DNA of 64,000 nucleotides from Eutypa lata (taxonomy: Eukaryota; Ascomycota; Sordariomycetes; Xylariales; Diatrypaceae). Below are positions 1 through 11,232 of the stretch, in pieces. The stretch spans positions 2,232,001 through 2,296,000 of the forward strand of contig JAKULF010000010.1 in NCBI GenBank assembly GCA_022661535.1, in the 5' to 3' direction. A program made the translations under genes and the position numbers. Under the pieces are notes generated by a model, which was not told the DNA's origin, made no database searches, and was given only the letters and a program-made list of their open reading frames with translations. The stretch's first letter is position 1, and every line of letters begins with the position of its first letter.

Positions 1-1928
1 CCACGGCGCTGCGCGGGCTGCGGTGGACGCGGTAGTTCTCCCGGCGGTCGGGGTTGGCGCCGAAGCCCGACGCGATAGTATAGCGCGGGTCCCAGTTTAC
101 GGGGAAGTTCGCCCCCGTGTTGTACGAAACGCCCTCGGCTGGCACCGTGTACTGCGAGAGCCCCGATTTCTCGTAGACGCCGACGGCCTTGCGCTTCTGC
201 CGGTCCGTCGACGCCTGAGACAGGTACTTGGTGTCGGCATTACCAAAGACGTCGAACCCATGCCCGTGATCCGCAGTCACGAGGACGAGAGTATCTTCGA
301 GAGCGCCAATAGCCTCGAGGTGCTCGATAGTTGCGCGTACCGTGTCATCAAGCTCTAGCAGATCGCCTAGTGCGCGGTCGTAGTCGAGAGCGTGCATCTG
401 CTTGTCGATCGAGGCGGCCTCGGACATCAGGAAGAAGCCCTCATCGCCTCCGCGCTCGTGCAAGATATCGACAGCCTTGAGCGTCATCTCCTTGAGGCCG
501 GGCAGGTCGAGCGCGGGTTCCTCGGAGCCCGTCGGGCTGTTCTCGAAGGTTTCCAGGTTGTCCGTGAAGACATTCCGGTCCAGCCAGACGGGGAAGTGCG
601 ACTGGCAAAAAATGCCCAGGGCCTTGCTGTTGTTGCCGAGCTCAAGCAGCGACGTCTTGTTGTGGCTGATGTCGTACCCGGCATCGGCAAACTTGGCGTA
701 GTAGTCCTCGCCTTGGTAGCTCCCGGAGCCAGGGACGAACTGCTCGGCCCCACCACCGAACCAGACGTCAGGTCCGCCTTGGTTGGTCCACGTGAAGTTG
801 GTGACGCCGTTCAGAGCCTGGTCTACGAGGGAGCCGTAGTCGTACCGCGAGCGAGAGTGGCCCGTGAGCGCGACAGGGGTTGCGTCCGAGATGGCGGCCG
901 TGGATACAGCACCCCAGGCTGAGTCCCAGACGCGGACTAGGATCTCTACTAGCGTTTCGACTTTAGGGTCGTCAAAGTGGTCAGGGGAGGAATCCACATA
1001 GACACTTTGAGGCGTTAGAATATATCACGAGACGAGGGTTCTTTTGTTCACTCACCCCATGGCGTTGACGGTGCTCTTGTGCCCGGTGTATAGAGCAGAA
1101 GCAGAGTTGGCGCTGTCAGTTATGAAACTGTCGATTGAGTGAGTCTACACGAAATAGTTAGCTTAATGGGTCCTTTCGTTATCATCTCGAACTCGGTATG
1201 GGACCCACCATTTGATGCCCGAGTACAGGGAACTTGTCCAACTGCAGTGTACTCTGGTATTTGCCATTGATGCTAGTGTGACCAAGAAGGCGAGCCGCAG
1301 TGATCATATTCGTGGTCATACCGTCACCTTTTCAATATAGTCAACGTTAATCTCTATAATGTAAACCAACTTCCAGCCTCAGGGGAAAGAAAAACACACC
1401 AATAAACAAGACAATGTTCTTGGCTCTCTTCTTCAAAGCAAGCGGCCGCACGACCCAATTCGCCGTAGTAGTCTTGTCCCCATAATAGGTGAGCGTGACC
1501 TCATAGTTGCCCGGTTCATAGATAGCCAGGCCGCGGTAGATTCTAGACGCAGCATTGACGATAGAAGGCGTATCGGCGTCCTCGGCGAACAGGTCCTCGT
1601 ACCACGAGAAGTCCCACTTCTCGAGCTCCGCCTCGTCCACGCCGAAGAACTCGGTGATGCTCTTCGCCTCGCCGCCCTCCTTGGCGATGGTAATGGAGAA
1701 TTCCTCGTCCGGGACGCCGCCGTTGAACGCCTCCGACCCGTTGACCGGCGCGTGCACCTCCAGCCGCAGGTCGAATAGCTGACCCGGTAGGAAGTCAGAC
1801 TGGTCCGGCGGGAGCACGCACCCGAGGGTCGGGCAGGCTCCCAGACGACGGAATGTCTGCGCAGAAGCAAGGGACAGCAGAGCCGCGGCCGCCGTGGCGG
1901 CAAGTGCGTTCACGTCCTTCCCAATCAT
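1..1928 (-). CDS. Secreted alkaline phosphatase (C-terminus cut by window edge)
   Basis: Zn/Mg-dependent phosphomonoesterase of the alkaline phosphatase superfamily, probably secreted and used for phosphate scavenging. The ATG at 1928 begins a signal-peptide-like N-terminus (hydrophobic stretch ending LLSLASAQ). Introns fit at 1328-1399, about 1145-1208 and about 1005-1055, and the frame stays open across all of them. The first metal site is I-G-D-G-M across intron 1. The nucleophile motif is T-D-S-A-N-S-A in exon 3. Metal ligands follow in T-A-D-H-G-H-G-F near 250-290. The long N-terminal extension before the catalytic domain resembles fungal extracellular enzymes. The reading frame runs off the left edge, so the last part is missing. 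Family assignment is firm; secretion is inferred. Confidence 0.9.
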
Positions 1929-3468
1929 CCTGGATAGCTGGCTAGAGGAGAGGAACTGTGTGTGAAGCGTTACAATCCCTTGGATTTGTGAAGCAAATGC
2001 GCAGGCGTTGGCTACTTAGCTAGCTAGAGCAAGAGAAGACAGACCTCGAGAGCTGGAGGGGGGATCGGCGGACCAAGACTCATTAAATACTTACGTATAG
2101 TGAGCAGTAGGGTCGATCTGCATGGAAGCTTGCAGTGAAACCATGCATAGCTACATATTTATTCAAACCCATGCATGCATGCATGATCATATTGTACCTT
2201 ACTGCGAGTCAGCGGCGCTGGCCAATCAGCTGAGCCTAGAATCTTGCCTTGCTTCGCGGCCGAATTCGATGGAGGATCTAATTTCAATAACAAATATGGC
2301 TCGGTGAGATTCCCGACGTTGCGTGCGTCAGGGGAGTATTTCATTGGATGGTAGTGTCAAGGAACAGGAACATGGCTCGAAGAGCTAAGGGGGTTCGCTG
2401 GTGAAGCTAGCAGATACTTCGTTCGGGAAAGGCCGCGCGAAATCAGGGGACTATCTGGGAGCACGTGCTTAGAACTTGTTCATGGAATTGGGAAATAGTG
2501 ATCTAGTAGTGAGATCATGTCCAGACTGCTGGGTGCTAGGGGACACTGATGGGTTCTGTCAAACCTAAGTTATGCAGCGAGCTGTACGATTTGTTTACTA
2601 TAGAGGTGTTATTCCTATTGGTCTCATGGCATTGATGTTCGTTCTTTGACAGGTAAACTCAACTACTTCAACTTTAGCTGAATGCGAACCTGTGATCTAC
2701 CAGACCGCGTAGAAGTCGAGAAGTTACGACGTGCATACTTGGCGCTCGAAAGCTCGATACTGCGTCTTCGAATGGTGGTGAGGATCATCAAATCTGCTCA
2801 CAGTCTTGATGCGGCTGGGCTGGGCAGACTGGGTGGGAACTCTTGGCGTCAAGACAAATTGCGGGGGTCACGACAACGTGGGTGGAATTGAGACAGCAAT
2901 TGGTTGGAATTTGTAGAACTTGGTGTAAATCAGCTAGCTGCCTTAATTGGGATGGCCGAGTGTTCTTGATTAACACAACACCCGTTGCGGGCGCTGTTTC
3001 CGCTTTCTACCACGTGAGCCGATAGGTATCCTGCTGTGTAGTTCTGGAAGCGAAGGAATTCCAAAAAGCGAATCGAAGTTACCTTACTGCCTAGGGTCGG
3101 CAGGTAGGCAATGGCCATCCCATAGAAATGCCATACTAATGCTACTACAGCCCAGCCATGTGTCAACAATAAGCTCTCAATTGAGGCGCCAGCGATCCGT
3201 CATGAATATAGATATAGAGGAGGCTATGAAGAACTGGTTAATCTGGCCAAGACAGATAAACAAACTACTAATTTATGGTGCATAAGTCTAACTGCCTTGG
3301 CGTTCTTGATATCGCGCGATCGAGTAACTACCCATCATAATCTCATCGCTGCAATGCGATCTGGCACGTGGAAGCTAGGCTATAACATGCTTGCCGTGGT
3401 TACATCCGATGGATATACCCTGTGAAGATAACCCGGGGAGTGTATCTTTAGCGAGAGGACACACGACG
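1929..3468. other. Intergenic, no gene seen
   Basis: 1.5 kb between the start of the alkaline phosphatase gene and the end of QTRT2. It should hold the phosphatase promoter. Only short open frames on both strands, none with family resemblance. An alternating catgcatgcatgcatg run lies near 2171-2186. No RNA gene seen. Confidence 0.5.
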
Positions 3469-4992
3469 TCACTTGTCTACTTCGGCGAAGCCTTTCTCTT
3501 CCGAGTCGACCTCGGGGACAACCGGGGTTTCGGCGCCTTCGCCTGCGGCTCCGGTTACTGCGAGCCCCGCCATCTCCGCGACCATTGTCGGGTCTCCCGT
3601 CTCACCATTCTCAGCTTCAAGCTTCCCCCAAGCTGGTTGGTTGATCTTAGGCTGCCCGCCTTCGGATTTGAAGTGGTACCCCCGAGCGCGAGGTCTCTGG
3701 CCGGTTCCCTTGGGCAGCTCGGACTCGTACGTTCTCAAAAACAACTGAACATTCTCCTCGAAATTTGATGGCTCTGTAACTATGGCCTTTCGAATTCCGG
3801 TGAAGAAGTCGCTCACAACTTGGTGGTTATGGATTTGCAGCAGAGTCCAACCGAGCATCTCCTTGGCGCTCAAGAGATGCTGAAGATACGCCCGGTGGTG
3901 CTTCGTGCAGGCATAACAGCCGCACCCTTCTCGCAAAGGCTCCAGGGATACTTGGTGCTCTTCGGACCACATGTTGATTCCAAGTGGCATCACTTTCTCC
4001 GTCGCAGGGGAAGAAGGAAACGAAAAGGAGAGTGCTATTCCCGCGTCAGACGCGGTATTGATAAAAGGTACGGTGAAGATGTCAATTCCCAGCTGTACCT
4101 GCCTCAGAATTTCTCGCGGAGAAACGAGAAAATCTAACGAAAGGCGTGGGAGGGATTGTAAAGGGGCGTAGTCTCTCAAATCAGGTAGAATGTCTGTGTC
4201 ATAAACAGCTAGTCCTGATAACCTGCCAATGTGGTCCTGTGCGAGGCGATTTAGATAGTCCCACTGTATAGGATAGGGAACTGGTAGGAGAGGTGCGAAG
4301 ACATGACTGTCTGCTGGCTTCTGCTCTTCGCCTACGCCTAAAATATTGAAGAATTGAGCTAGCCATTCTTCTGTTCTGTCGACCATACGATATTGCCTTT
4401 TTGCGGTGGGAATCTTCTGTTTAGCCTCTTCATATCCAAACGTGAGATCCGCAAGGGGGATCACAATATCTGGTTTTAACGTGTCAATGGCCTGGGCGTA
4501 CGCTTTATTCTGTAGCTTCCGAAACCCCATGGATGTACTTATGGAGATGTGGTCTTTCCCATTCCCCATCGGAGCAGTAACTGCCGGGTGCCTGCGAGCA
4601 CCGAGCACTGTCGCTACCGACGATGGCATGGCAGTGAATGCTTGCAGTGCATCTCTAGTTTTATCTGTTATATTGTAAATAGCAGGGGTGGCCCTCTGCT
4701 GTGAGGTTTCCACAACTATGCAAGATCGATCAGCCATGTACTCTGCTACAACAGAGTTAAATCGCAACTTACAATCCTCGAGTGCCATATAAGTTCCAGC
4801 AAGCCGCGTATGCTTATTGAGGTTATCCGGGGTTATATGGGGAAGTACTCCACGCGATGTGAGTCCGAAAAAGTTAGGGGTATCAGCGGGTTGGCGCTTT
4901 GGTAGTGCTAATCTGCCAACCCTAGCACCACTTTCAACAGCATTTTTTACCACTTTAAACACCATTCCTTCGTCTCCTTCAAGACTGCTCAT
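3469..4992 (-). CDS. QTRT2: Queuine tRNA-ribosyltransferase accessory subunit 2 (QTRT2-like)
   Basis: Non-catalytic partner of the eukaryotic tRNA-guanine transglycosylase, which exchanges G34 for queuine in tRNAs with GUN anticodons. Single exon, 507 residues from the ATG at 4992. An in-frame TTG lies further upstream, but ATG is preferred. The TGT barrel is recognisable. The zinc site C-G-C-Y-A-C followed by His (CxCxxC...H) lies near residues 363-396. The segment reading I-D-I-F-T-V-P-F takes the place of the catalytic-aspartate motif of QTRT1, as expected for the accessory subunit. The C-terminal 70 residues are acidic and low complexity. It is divergent from the LCCL gene across 962 bp. 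Fungi salvage queuine rather than make it, so this implies use of an external supply. Confidence 0.88.
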   Translation of the reverse strand: MSSLEGDEGMVFKVVKNAVESGARVGRLALPKRQPADTPNFFGLTSRGVLPHITPDNLNKHTRLAGTYMALEDCKLRFNSVVAEYMADRSCIVVETSQQRATPAIYNITDKTRDALQAFTAMPSSVATVLGARRHPAVTAPMGNGKDHISISTSMGFRKLQNKAYAQAIDTLKPDIVIPLADLTFGYEEAKQKIPTAKRQYRMVDRTEEWLAQFFNILGVGEEQKPADSHVFAPLLPVPYPIQWDYLNRLAQDHIGRLSGLAVYDTDILPDLRDYAPLQSLPRLSLDFLVSPREILRQVQLGIDIFTVPFINTASDAGIALSFSFPSSPATEKVMPLGINMWSEEHQVSLEPLREGCGCYACTKHHRAYLQHLLSAKEMLGWTLLQIHNHQVVSDFFTGIRKAIVTEPSNFEENVQLFLRTYESELPKGTGQRPRARGYHFKSEGGQPKINQPAWGKLEAENGETGDPTMVAEMAGLAVTGAAGEGAETPVVPEVDSEEKGFAEVDK

Positions 4993-5954
4993 CCTGCCGT
5001 TACTGTGCCGTGCCAAACCTGGGTGTGAGAGAAGGTGAGTCAGAATGGATAAAGATCAGAATGTAGACAATGAATCGGACTGAAATAAGCGGCTCTCTAA
5101 TGCTTCCACAAATAACAGAACCAAGTAGACCAGCAGCTTAAATGGTTTTATGTTGTAAATTTTCTTCCGTCTCAATCCGGCAATTCTAGACAGGTTCGAT
5201 GGTAAGGCTCGGGACAATTGGGTATGCTAACAAGCTGAAAAGATAGCCAAGCATTGGGCTAGATTGCGCTATACTAACTTTGCCTTAGTAGATCTTTAGA
5301 TAAGATGGCTGGCTTAGGTAATATGTCTGATTCGCCCGGCATTTGATACTTTTAGATTTAATAATTGTTGAAACATGGGACATCCGAATACTTTGTAGTC
5401 TCAATTAATACCTAGGCAGTTTAAATAGAAACCCTTTTCTACTTATCAAAATCTACTGAACCCATCATCCCCTGTCCATGTTGAAAATCTTTCAAAACCT
5501 TCAAATAACGAAGGTGTTGCTAGGGAATCATATTCGCTATCAATAGATTTCTATGGAGATAGATACGAATGCAACCAATCATGGTGGAATATTTCTCCAC
5601 GCTGCGCCGAGCTGGCAGCTGAGCTGACGCAGCCTCAGGCGTCCATCACGCCCATCTTTATCTCTCCTTGTGCGTGTGAACAAACATCATGTAGCACAAC
5701 TAACTGAGCGGGATCTCGGTTCAACACATGGTCGCATCCTTTTTTGAAGTGGGATTGTAAATATGGTCGCCTGAATCAACACATTTTAAACCTTTTTTAT
5801 ACATATTAAATTGATTTACCTCACACTGAACCTATTCGGACGGTTCATGTATGTATGATCGCATCCTACCAAGTTCTCCGCGTTTCGGGTCTCCTACAAT
5901 GATAAAAGAGGGTGTAACTAACCACACCTGTTTTAACCAGTAACAGTGATTAAA
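4993..5954. promoter_or_regulatory. Shared upstream region of QTRT2 (-) and LCCL gene (+)
   Basis: 962 bp between two divergent starts. No open frame of note. AT-rich stretches lie near 5330-5470 and 5750-5820. No specific motif is claimed. Confidence 0.4.
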
Positions 5955-8033
5955 ATGAGCAGCAATCAAATCGAAGACCGCTCCATCTCTCCTGACGTAG
6001 AACAGCAGGAGACCGGGAGCCGCACCGTACATTCGGACTCTCCCATCGTTAGCAACGCCAGACCCGCGCGCCTCGAGTACGAAGAAGACTACAACGAGCG
6101 CTCCTCCAGCTCCTCCTCCTCCTCCGACAACACACCCGTCCCGACGCCCCGCTTCATGCAAGACGAAGGGTCATGGAAGAGGTGGAAGTGGGTGCCGTAC
6201 TCGGTACGGCGGTTCGGCAAAGCCGTCGTCAACTGGGGGCGGGGCCCGCAGACCCCGAAGGTGTTCCAGATCGCGCCGCTCTTCCCCGCCGTCCAGCACG
6301 CGCCCCTGTGGCTCATGGACCGGTTCCTCCCCAAGAAGAAGCAGCGCGCCGGCCTGTACGCCTTCTACGTCTCGCTGTGGGTCGTGATCTTCGCCATCGT
6401 CATGTGGAGGGGCCAGGCCTCGTCCGAGATCCCCATTTGGGGTCGCCCCTCCACCATCTCCTGCAGCACCGTCTACTGGTCGCGCAACAACGACTGCGGC
6501 CTCGACGGCATGAACTGCCGCCCCTTCAACGGCACGGGCTTCGCGTTCCGGTGTCCTGCTAACTGCGCTAGCGTGCAGGTCCTCAACCCCCGCGCCGTCG
6601 GGGCCCAGGAGGTCGTATATAAACCTCTTGTCATTGGCGGCCCGCCTGACGCAGCTAATGACCAGAATTCGGTGTATAGAGGCGACTCTTTTCTCTGCGG
6701 GTCTGCGATCCACGCCGGCGTTGTTTCCAATCAAAATGGCGGCTGTGGCGTCGTGGAGCTTGTAGGCACGCAGCAGAACTATGTCAGTTCCTCCAGAAAT
6801 GGGATTGACAGCATTGGGTTCGACTCGTATTTTCCTAAATCTTTCACCTTTCAGCAGGATATCCAGTGCACGGCGAAGGACGTCAGATGGCCGTTGTTGG
6901 CTATTACCGTGGTGTTTACAGCGTTCTTATCTCTGTTCACCGCGTCGCCGGGAGTCTTTTACTTCTCCACCTTCATTGCGCTATTCTGGGAAGTCGGCAT
7001 GGCCTCCGACCCGCCTAGTTACTCAACAGTGCCAGCCCTATTCTCCGATATATTAGGAAAGTTCCTCCCCGCCATGTTCTGCGCTTGGGTGTTCTACGAC
7101 AAGGTGGGTGTCCGACGCACGCTAGACGGTCTAACTGCTCAGGTCGAGAAGACGGTCTTGTGGTTAGGTGGCTGCTGGGTTGGTGCCTTGTCAAACTACA
7201 CCTTTGACTTCATCCCGATCCAGCGCCTCACAGGCCACGACCTCGAGCAGCAGCCTGGGGCGAAAGCGGCACTAGCTGTCATCGTCATCGTGCTGTTTGT
7301 CATCCTCGTCTCGCAAGTCTGGTTCTTCCAGCAGGAGGGGCGGCTCGTCCGCTTCCTCAAGCTCTATGCGCTCTTCGTCGTCGGCGTCGTGGTCTGCCTC
7401 GTGCTACCCAACCTGAGTCTGCGTATCCACCACTACGTGATAGCCCTGCTCTTCCTGCCAGCCACCGGCATCCAGACGCGACCCTCGCTACTATACCAGG
7501 GGATCCTGATTGGGCTCTTCATCAATGGCATCGCGCGCTGGGGCTTTGACCCCGTGCTGCAGACGTCGTCCGCGCTTCAGGGCGACGCGCAGCTTGGCTC
7601 GCTGCTGCCTACGCTCCTTGCCCCGGCCATCAACATTACGGGTAGTATCGCGTCCATCACCTTCAGTTGGGAGGCGCCGCCTAGCCCCCAGTATGACGCC
7701 ATTAGCGTCCTAGTCAATGACGTGGAGCGGTTCCGCGGTTTCTTCGGCGATGAGGGCTTCAGCAACGAATTTGTCTGGACTCGTGACAATAGCACCACCA
7801 GTAGCAGCAGCAGCAACAACTCCAGCAGCGTAAGCAGTGGGATTGACGAGTACTTCCGCTTCGCCTTCATGGACGGGACTGATGTATATGATTATACGAA
7901 GGCCGGCGTCTGGGACGCAGACTTTAATTGGGTGGGGCCCGAGCCGGGGTCCTCGAAGGTTAGGAGAAGGGGTGTGGTGACGGTGGAAGACGATGTGCCA
8001 GTGCCTTCCTCGTTACATCGGCGATTCTCATGA
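5955..8033 (+). CDS. LCCL-domain polytopic membrane protein
   Basis: Integral membrane protein of the fungal LCCL family; molecular function unknown. Single exon, 692 residues from the ATG at 5955. An upstream in-frame GTG is not a credible start. A Ser-rich cytosolic-type N-terminus of about 130 residues is followed by one membrane segment (near 136-152). Then comes an extracytosolic LCCL domain (about 165-290) with paired cysteines and the signature Y-R-G-D-S-F-L-C-G-S-A-I-H-A-G-V near residue 240. About seven further hydrophobic segments follow. A Ser/Asn-rich linker and a short folded C-terminal segment end the protein. GC-rich codon use contrasts with its flanks and supports a real gene. 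The domain call is firm; topology is inferred. Confidence 0.88.
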   Translation: MSSNQIEDRSISPDVEQQETGSRTVHSDSPIVSNARPARLEYEEDYNERSSSSSSSSDNTPVPTPRFMQDEGSWKRWKWVPYSVRRFGKAVVNWGRGPQTPKVFQIAPLFPAVQHAPLWLMDRFLPKKKQRAGLYAFYVSLWVVIFAIVMWRGQASSEIPIWGRPSTISCSTVYWSRNNDCGLDGMNCRPFNGTGFAFRCPANCASVQVLNPRAVGAQEVVYKPLVIGGPPDAANDQNSVYRGDSFLCGSAIHAGVVSNQNGGCGVVELVGTQQNYVSSSRNGIDSIGFDSYFPKSFTFQQDIQCTAKDVRWPLLAITVVFTAFLSLFTASPGVFYFSTFIALFWEVGMASDPPSYSTVPALFSDILGKFLPAMFCAWVFYDKVGVRRTLDGLTAQVEKTVLWLGGCWVGALSNYTFDFIPIQRLTGHDLEQQPGAKAALAVIVIVLFVILVSQVWFFQQEGRLVRFLKLYALFVVGVVVCLVLPNLSLRIHHYVIALLFLPATGIQTRPSLLYQGILIGLFINGIARWGFDPVLQTSSALQGDAQLGSLLPTLLAPAINITGSIASITFSWEAPPSPQYDAISVLVNDVERFRGFFGDEGFSNEFVWTRDNSTTSSSSSNNSSSVSSGIDEYFRFAFMDGTDVYDYTKAGVWDADFNWVGPEPGSSKVRRRGVVTVEDDVPVPSSLHRRFS

Positions 8034-8747
8034 TTAAATGATGTGGACTTGTTTTAGGTATATATAGTTGGCTAGAGATGCATGTGTATAGATGATGTCC
8101 ATTGTAGAAGTATATATTGTCAGGATTGTGTATCGGACCTCTTCTATTATTCACAATTCGCCCTACTCCCGCTGATACAGGTACAAATCTGCCCCTTTGA
8201 ACGGCGGGATGGCGTCAGCTGTAGCAATTTTATTTTGAAATTCGGTCAAAGCTTACATTGATATACATTGGACCGATCGTATTCTCCCTAGGAAGAGTTT
8301 CTTATCATTTTAGTACGCTTCAGTGCTTTGGCGCTCATTAGAGAATTGTTGCGAGTGATGTCATCCGCTGGTTATCGAATATATATATACACATTTATAC
8401 ACATGCGATTTTGCTAGAGCGAAAATTTTATGTTGATCGATTAAAAATCAGGGCGAAGCCTACATAACAGAAACCAGAATACCTCGGTCCTTACATTCTA
8501 GGAATGCAGTCTCTTTTGCCTATCTTCAGTGCTCGTTATGTAACCCCTGCATCTGTTATCCTAGACGCTGCATGGTGGGTGGGGGCCTATCAATCCAACC
8601 CTGGTGGACTATAGGCATATCGTAGGCTTCAGCCGCACTCGCTAAGTTCGGCTCACCAACATCCTCGTTATCGTGCGCTGCTCACACTAGCCAGATTCGA
8701 TAAGTCCATTGAAACACTCCGTTTTCTTCGCGTTGACTTCTGATCAA
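8034..8747. other. Intergenic, no gene seen
   Basis: 714 bp between two + strand genes. Contains tatatatatac near 8385-8395. It presumably includes the LCCL 3' end and the CorA-like gene promoter; nothing else supported. Confidence 0.4.
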
Positions 8748-10449
8748 ATGAGTTACTTGTTCGACACTATAGCGAAGGAGCAGCTCGAGGCATGTCTTCA
8801 CAGCGCCGCCCAATGTTGCTTCAATTGCAGCAAGGTCGCCATACTGGAGTATACGGAGCGAGGGGGGTTGAGTATTACTTCCTATAGGATTCCCGTTGGC
8901 CTTTCCAGACAATACTAACCATTATGTGCAGCCTATGTCCGGGATGTAGACTCAGATATGTCTCCCTATCTTAAGGCGGTCAAGCCTGTTTCTCAAGATG
9001 ATACGGACCCAGAACACTCAGATCAGGGGCCAACAATAAATGGAGGGCGTGTTTCTAGCGTCAAGCCCACAGATCCTTGTCTGAGGTTATGGTACGTTGG
9101 TGCATCACTAATGTGTATTGTGAGACTATGATTTAGGTAGCCTTGGCAGCTAACAAGCTCTCTGGGTGCAGCTTCATATCTGGGACACCCACGACAGATG
9201 TGAATTACAAGCCTCATGTCCACATTGACCCTGCCCTCCTAAAGATCTTTCATGAAAAAGAGCGTCTTTCCGCCAAATTCATAGTCGAGCTATACGACGT
9301 CGAGGACTGGACGGTTTTCCCGACATCTTTCTCTGCCAACGGATTTGGAATAAGTCTGTCCGTACCTTGCGATATTCACAAGTCACCAATACTAAAGCAG
9401 GGTAGACCTACAGTATGGCTTCTGGTGCTGGGCTAGCGATTCAACCCATTCCTTTGTTCAGCTCACCACCGATTCAACATCCCATACCTATTATTGTATC
9501 AATTTTCCCGATGGACTCAGAGAATACCTTGAAGAGCGATTAAAAACATGTCGACCACCTCCTGCTTTCAGTTTCTTCGTCGATATTCTGATTGTAAGTT
9601 ACATTCTGAAGGGTTACCGACAGGGGCTCGTGGTACAGAGGGAGAAGTTGCAAGCCATCGTAAGTGTCGATAGGAACTATCCAAGCAAGATTCAATAATC
9701 TCAAGTTCGGACTCTAGGAAACCCGGCAAGACAGATCGAGCATCAAGAGTCAAGTTGTAACATTGCATGAGCTGTCTAGGCAATGGCACGCAATGCTCAA
9801 GGACTTCGCTGATATCAAGGAGCACATATCACAACTTCGTGCTTCTCAGAATACGAGCAGCATCAACCTTCATGAGCAGGATGATGCGCTTAGGCAGCTC
9901 GAGGTCTCCTTCGAGTTCTGGGCGAGATGGGTTCGAACTTACCTCGAACGGACCAACATTTGCATAAATCTGGTACGAGCATTTTGTACTATGAGATATT
10001 CCATTTCTCTGCTGTTGGCTGCGCCGTGCTTATTACTTCTTCATAGGTACACCACCTCCAAAACCAAGACATAGCGATACAGGCGCACCGGGAGAGCGTG
10101 TCGGTGTTCACCCTCTCAATCGTCACCGCGTTGTTCCTCCCCGGGACGTTCGTCGCGGTAAGTCAACCTAGTCCGACTCTGTTCAAGATCCATATTATAC
10201 TACAAGGTGAAGGAATATTCTACTAATCGAAGGATATTGGCTACGGCTTGACAGTCGATCCTCAGCACCACATTTTTTAGCTATGATGGGTCCGCACTGG
10301 TGGTATCGCATCTATGGTGGACTTTGCCTGTCATCACGATACCGATGACTGCTGTTGTCCTATATATGTGGTATAGGTGGTCCAGGACACGCTTAAAGAA
10401 AAAGGAGACGGAGTTAGAGCGACCCAGAGAAGATGCCAAAACCCATTGA
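8748..10449 (+). CDS. CorA-like transmembrane-domain protein (seven exons)
   Basis: Fungal member of the CorA-like (Mg2+ transporter-type) membrane family, by its C-terminal two-helix hairpin. Transport activity is not shown. Best model: exons 8748-8871, 8932-9091, 9172-9353, 9406-9659, 9718-9972, 10047-10157 and 10255-10449, all in phase, giving 426 residues. The first helix reads L-F-L-P-G-T-F-V-A followed by S-T-T-F-F. The second helix follows L-W-W-T-L-P-V-I-T-I-P. A basic tail with a run of lysines ends the protein. A coiled-coil-like stretch precedes the helices. I see no canonical GMN selectivity loop. The 5' donor of intron 3 (GTCTGT) is weak, so the middle of the model is less certain. 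A related protein lies at 42308-44120. Confidence 0.75.
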
Positions 10450-10722
10450 TCGCGGTGGTTTTTCAGCATATACCGAATCGTATTGAATAGGAACATCAAT
10501 GAAGAACACTTAGCTATGATGATATTGATTACCGGTAGACATATGACTTGTTTTGTGAAATTCTATCACCTTTTGGGCAACGACTGCATTGGTTCTCGGT
10601 TCAATACCTTTCTTATGCGACGATAACGGTTTAAGAAAGGGGTAGTTAAGATGTATAGAGCAGCTTCAAAGTTGCAAGTGGGTCTAACTCAAAACTTAAT
10701 AGTCAAGCCATAATAGGGGTTG
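10450..10722. other. Short intergenic stretch
   Basis: AT-rich spacer between the CorA-like gene and the Pol III terminator of the tRNA-like unit. No open frame of note. Confidence 0.35.
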
Positions 10723-10731
10723 AAAAAAAAA
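10723..10731 (-). terminator. Pol III T-run after tRNA-like unit
   Basis: Nine consecutive T on the minus strand, starting five bases after the tRNA-like 3' end, as expected for a Pol III terminator. Confidence 0.5.
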
Positions 10732-10735
10732 TGAA

Positions 10736-10841
10736 TGGTCGCGGCAGGAATCGAACTCTGCTCTTCTCTCATCAGGATAAAGTAGTAGTAATGATAATAT
10801 GACTATATTTGTGAGAGCGTGCACCAGTACACTACGCGGCC
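10736..10841 (-). tRNA. tRNA-like gene or tRNA pseudogene with a long intron
   Basis: Minus-strand cloverleaf. The acceptor arms GGCCGCG and CGCGACC pair except for one C-A mismatch. The D-arm is GTGT/GCAC with a TGGT loop. The anticodon stem is CTCTC/GAGAG, the T-loop TTCGATT. Box A (TAGTGTACTGG) and box B (GTTCGATTCC) are intact, and a T9 terminator follows. An insertion of about 30-35 nt sits in the anticodon loop like a tRNA intron. Against a functional tRNA: the T-stem needs one bulged A, and U33 is absent, so no anticodon can be assigned. It may be a degenerate tRNA or another tRNA-derived Pol III unit. Confidence 0.4.
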
Positions 10842-11232
10842 TTTGTTAGTGGGTGGTAAGACTAATTAGAATGATATAGTAAGAAATAGCTGAGAAAATC
10901 TAGCGTCTGTTAAGGTTCAAGCTCGGAAGAGTATGGGTGGTATTCAATTAAACAGATGGAAAGTCAAAGAGAAACTCTGATATATCGATACCGAAGAGTG
11001 ATGAATCCAGGCACGGACAGAAGAGTCAATTGGACATGACATTTACGTGAACAGCAGATAATCCCATTGGGTAATCCCTCCTTAATTGGAAGCCAAAGGT
11101 CTTCCTAATGTACAGGTCATGATAGCTTCATTAAGTCATAAGAAATATCCATACAAGCCGCTTGCTATCGAACCACGTGCTGCCGCAACACAAGTCATAC
11201 ATGAAACAGGATCGCGAATCAATGTAGAGCGT
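10842..11232. other. Intergenic, nothing recognised
   Basis: 391 bp between the tRNA-like unit and the con-10 stop codon. No gene or repeat seen. Confidence 0.35.

Noticed and set aside
6171..6734. Long open frames antisense to and overlapping the LCCL gene
   Set aside because: GC-rich shadow frames of the real coding strand; no domain.
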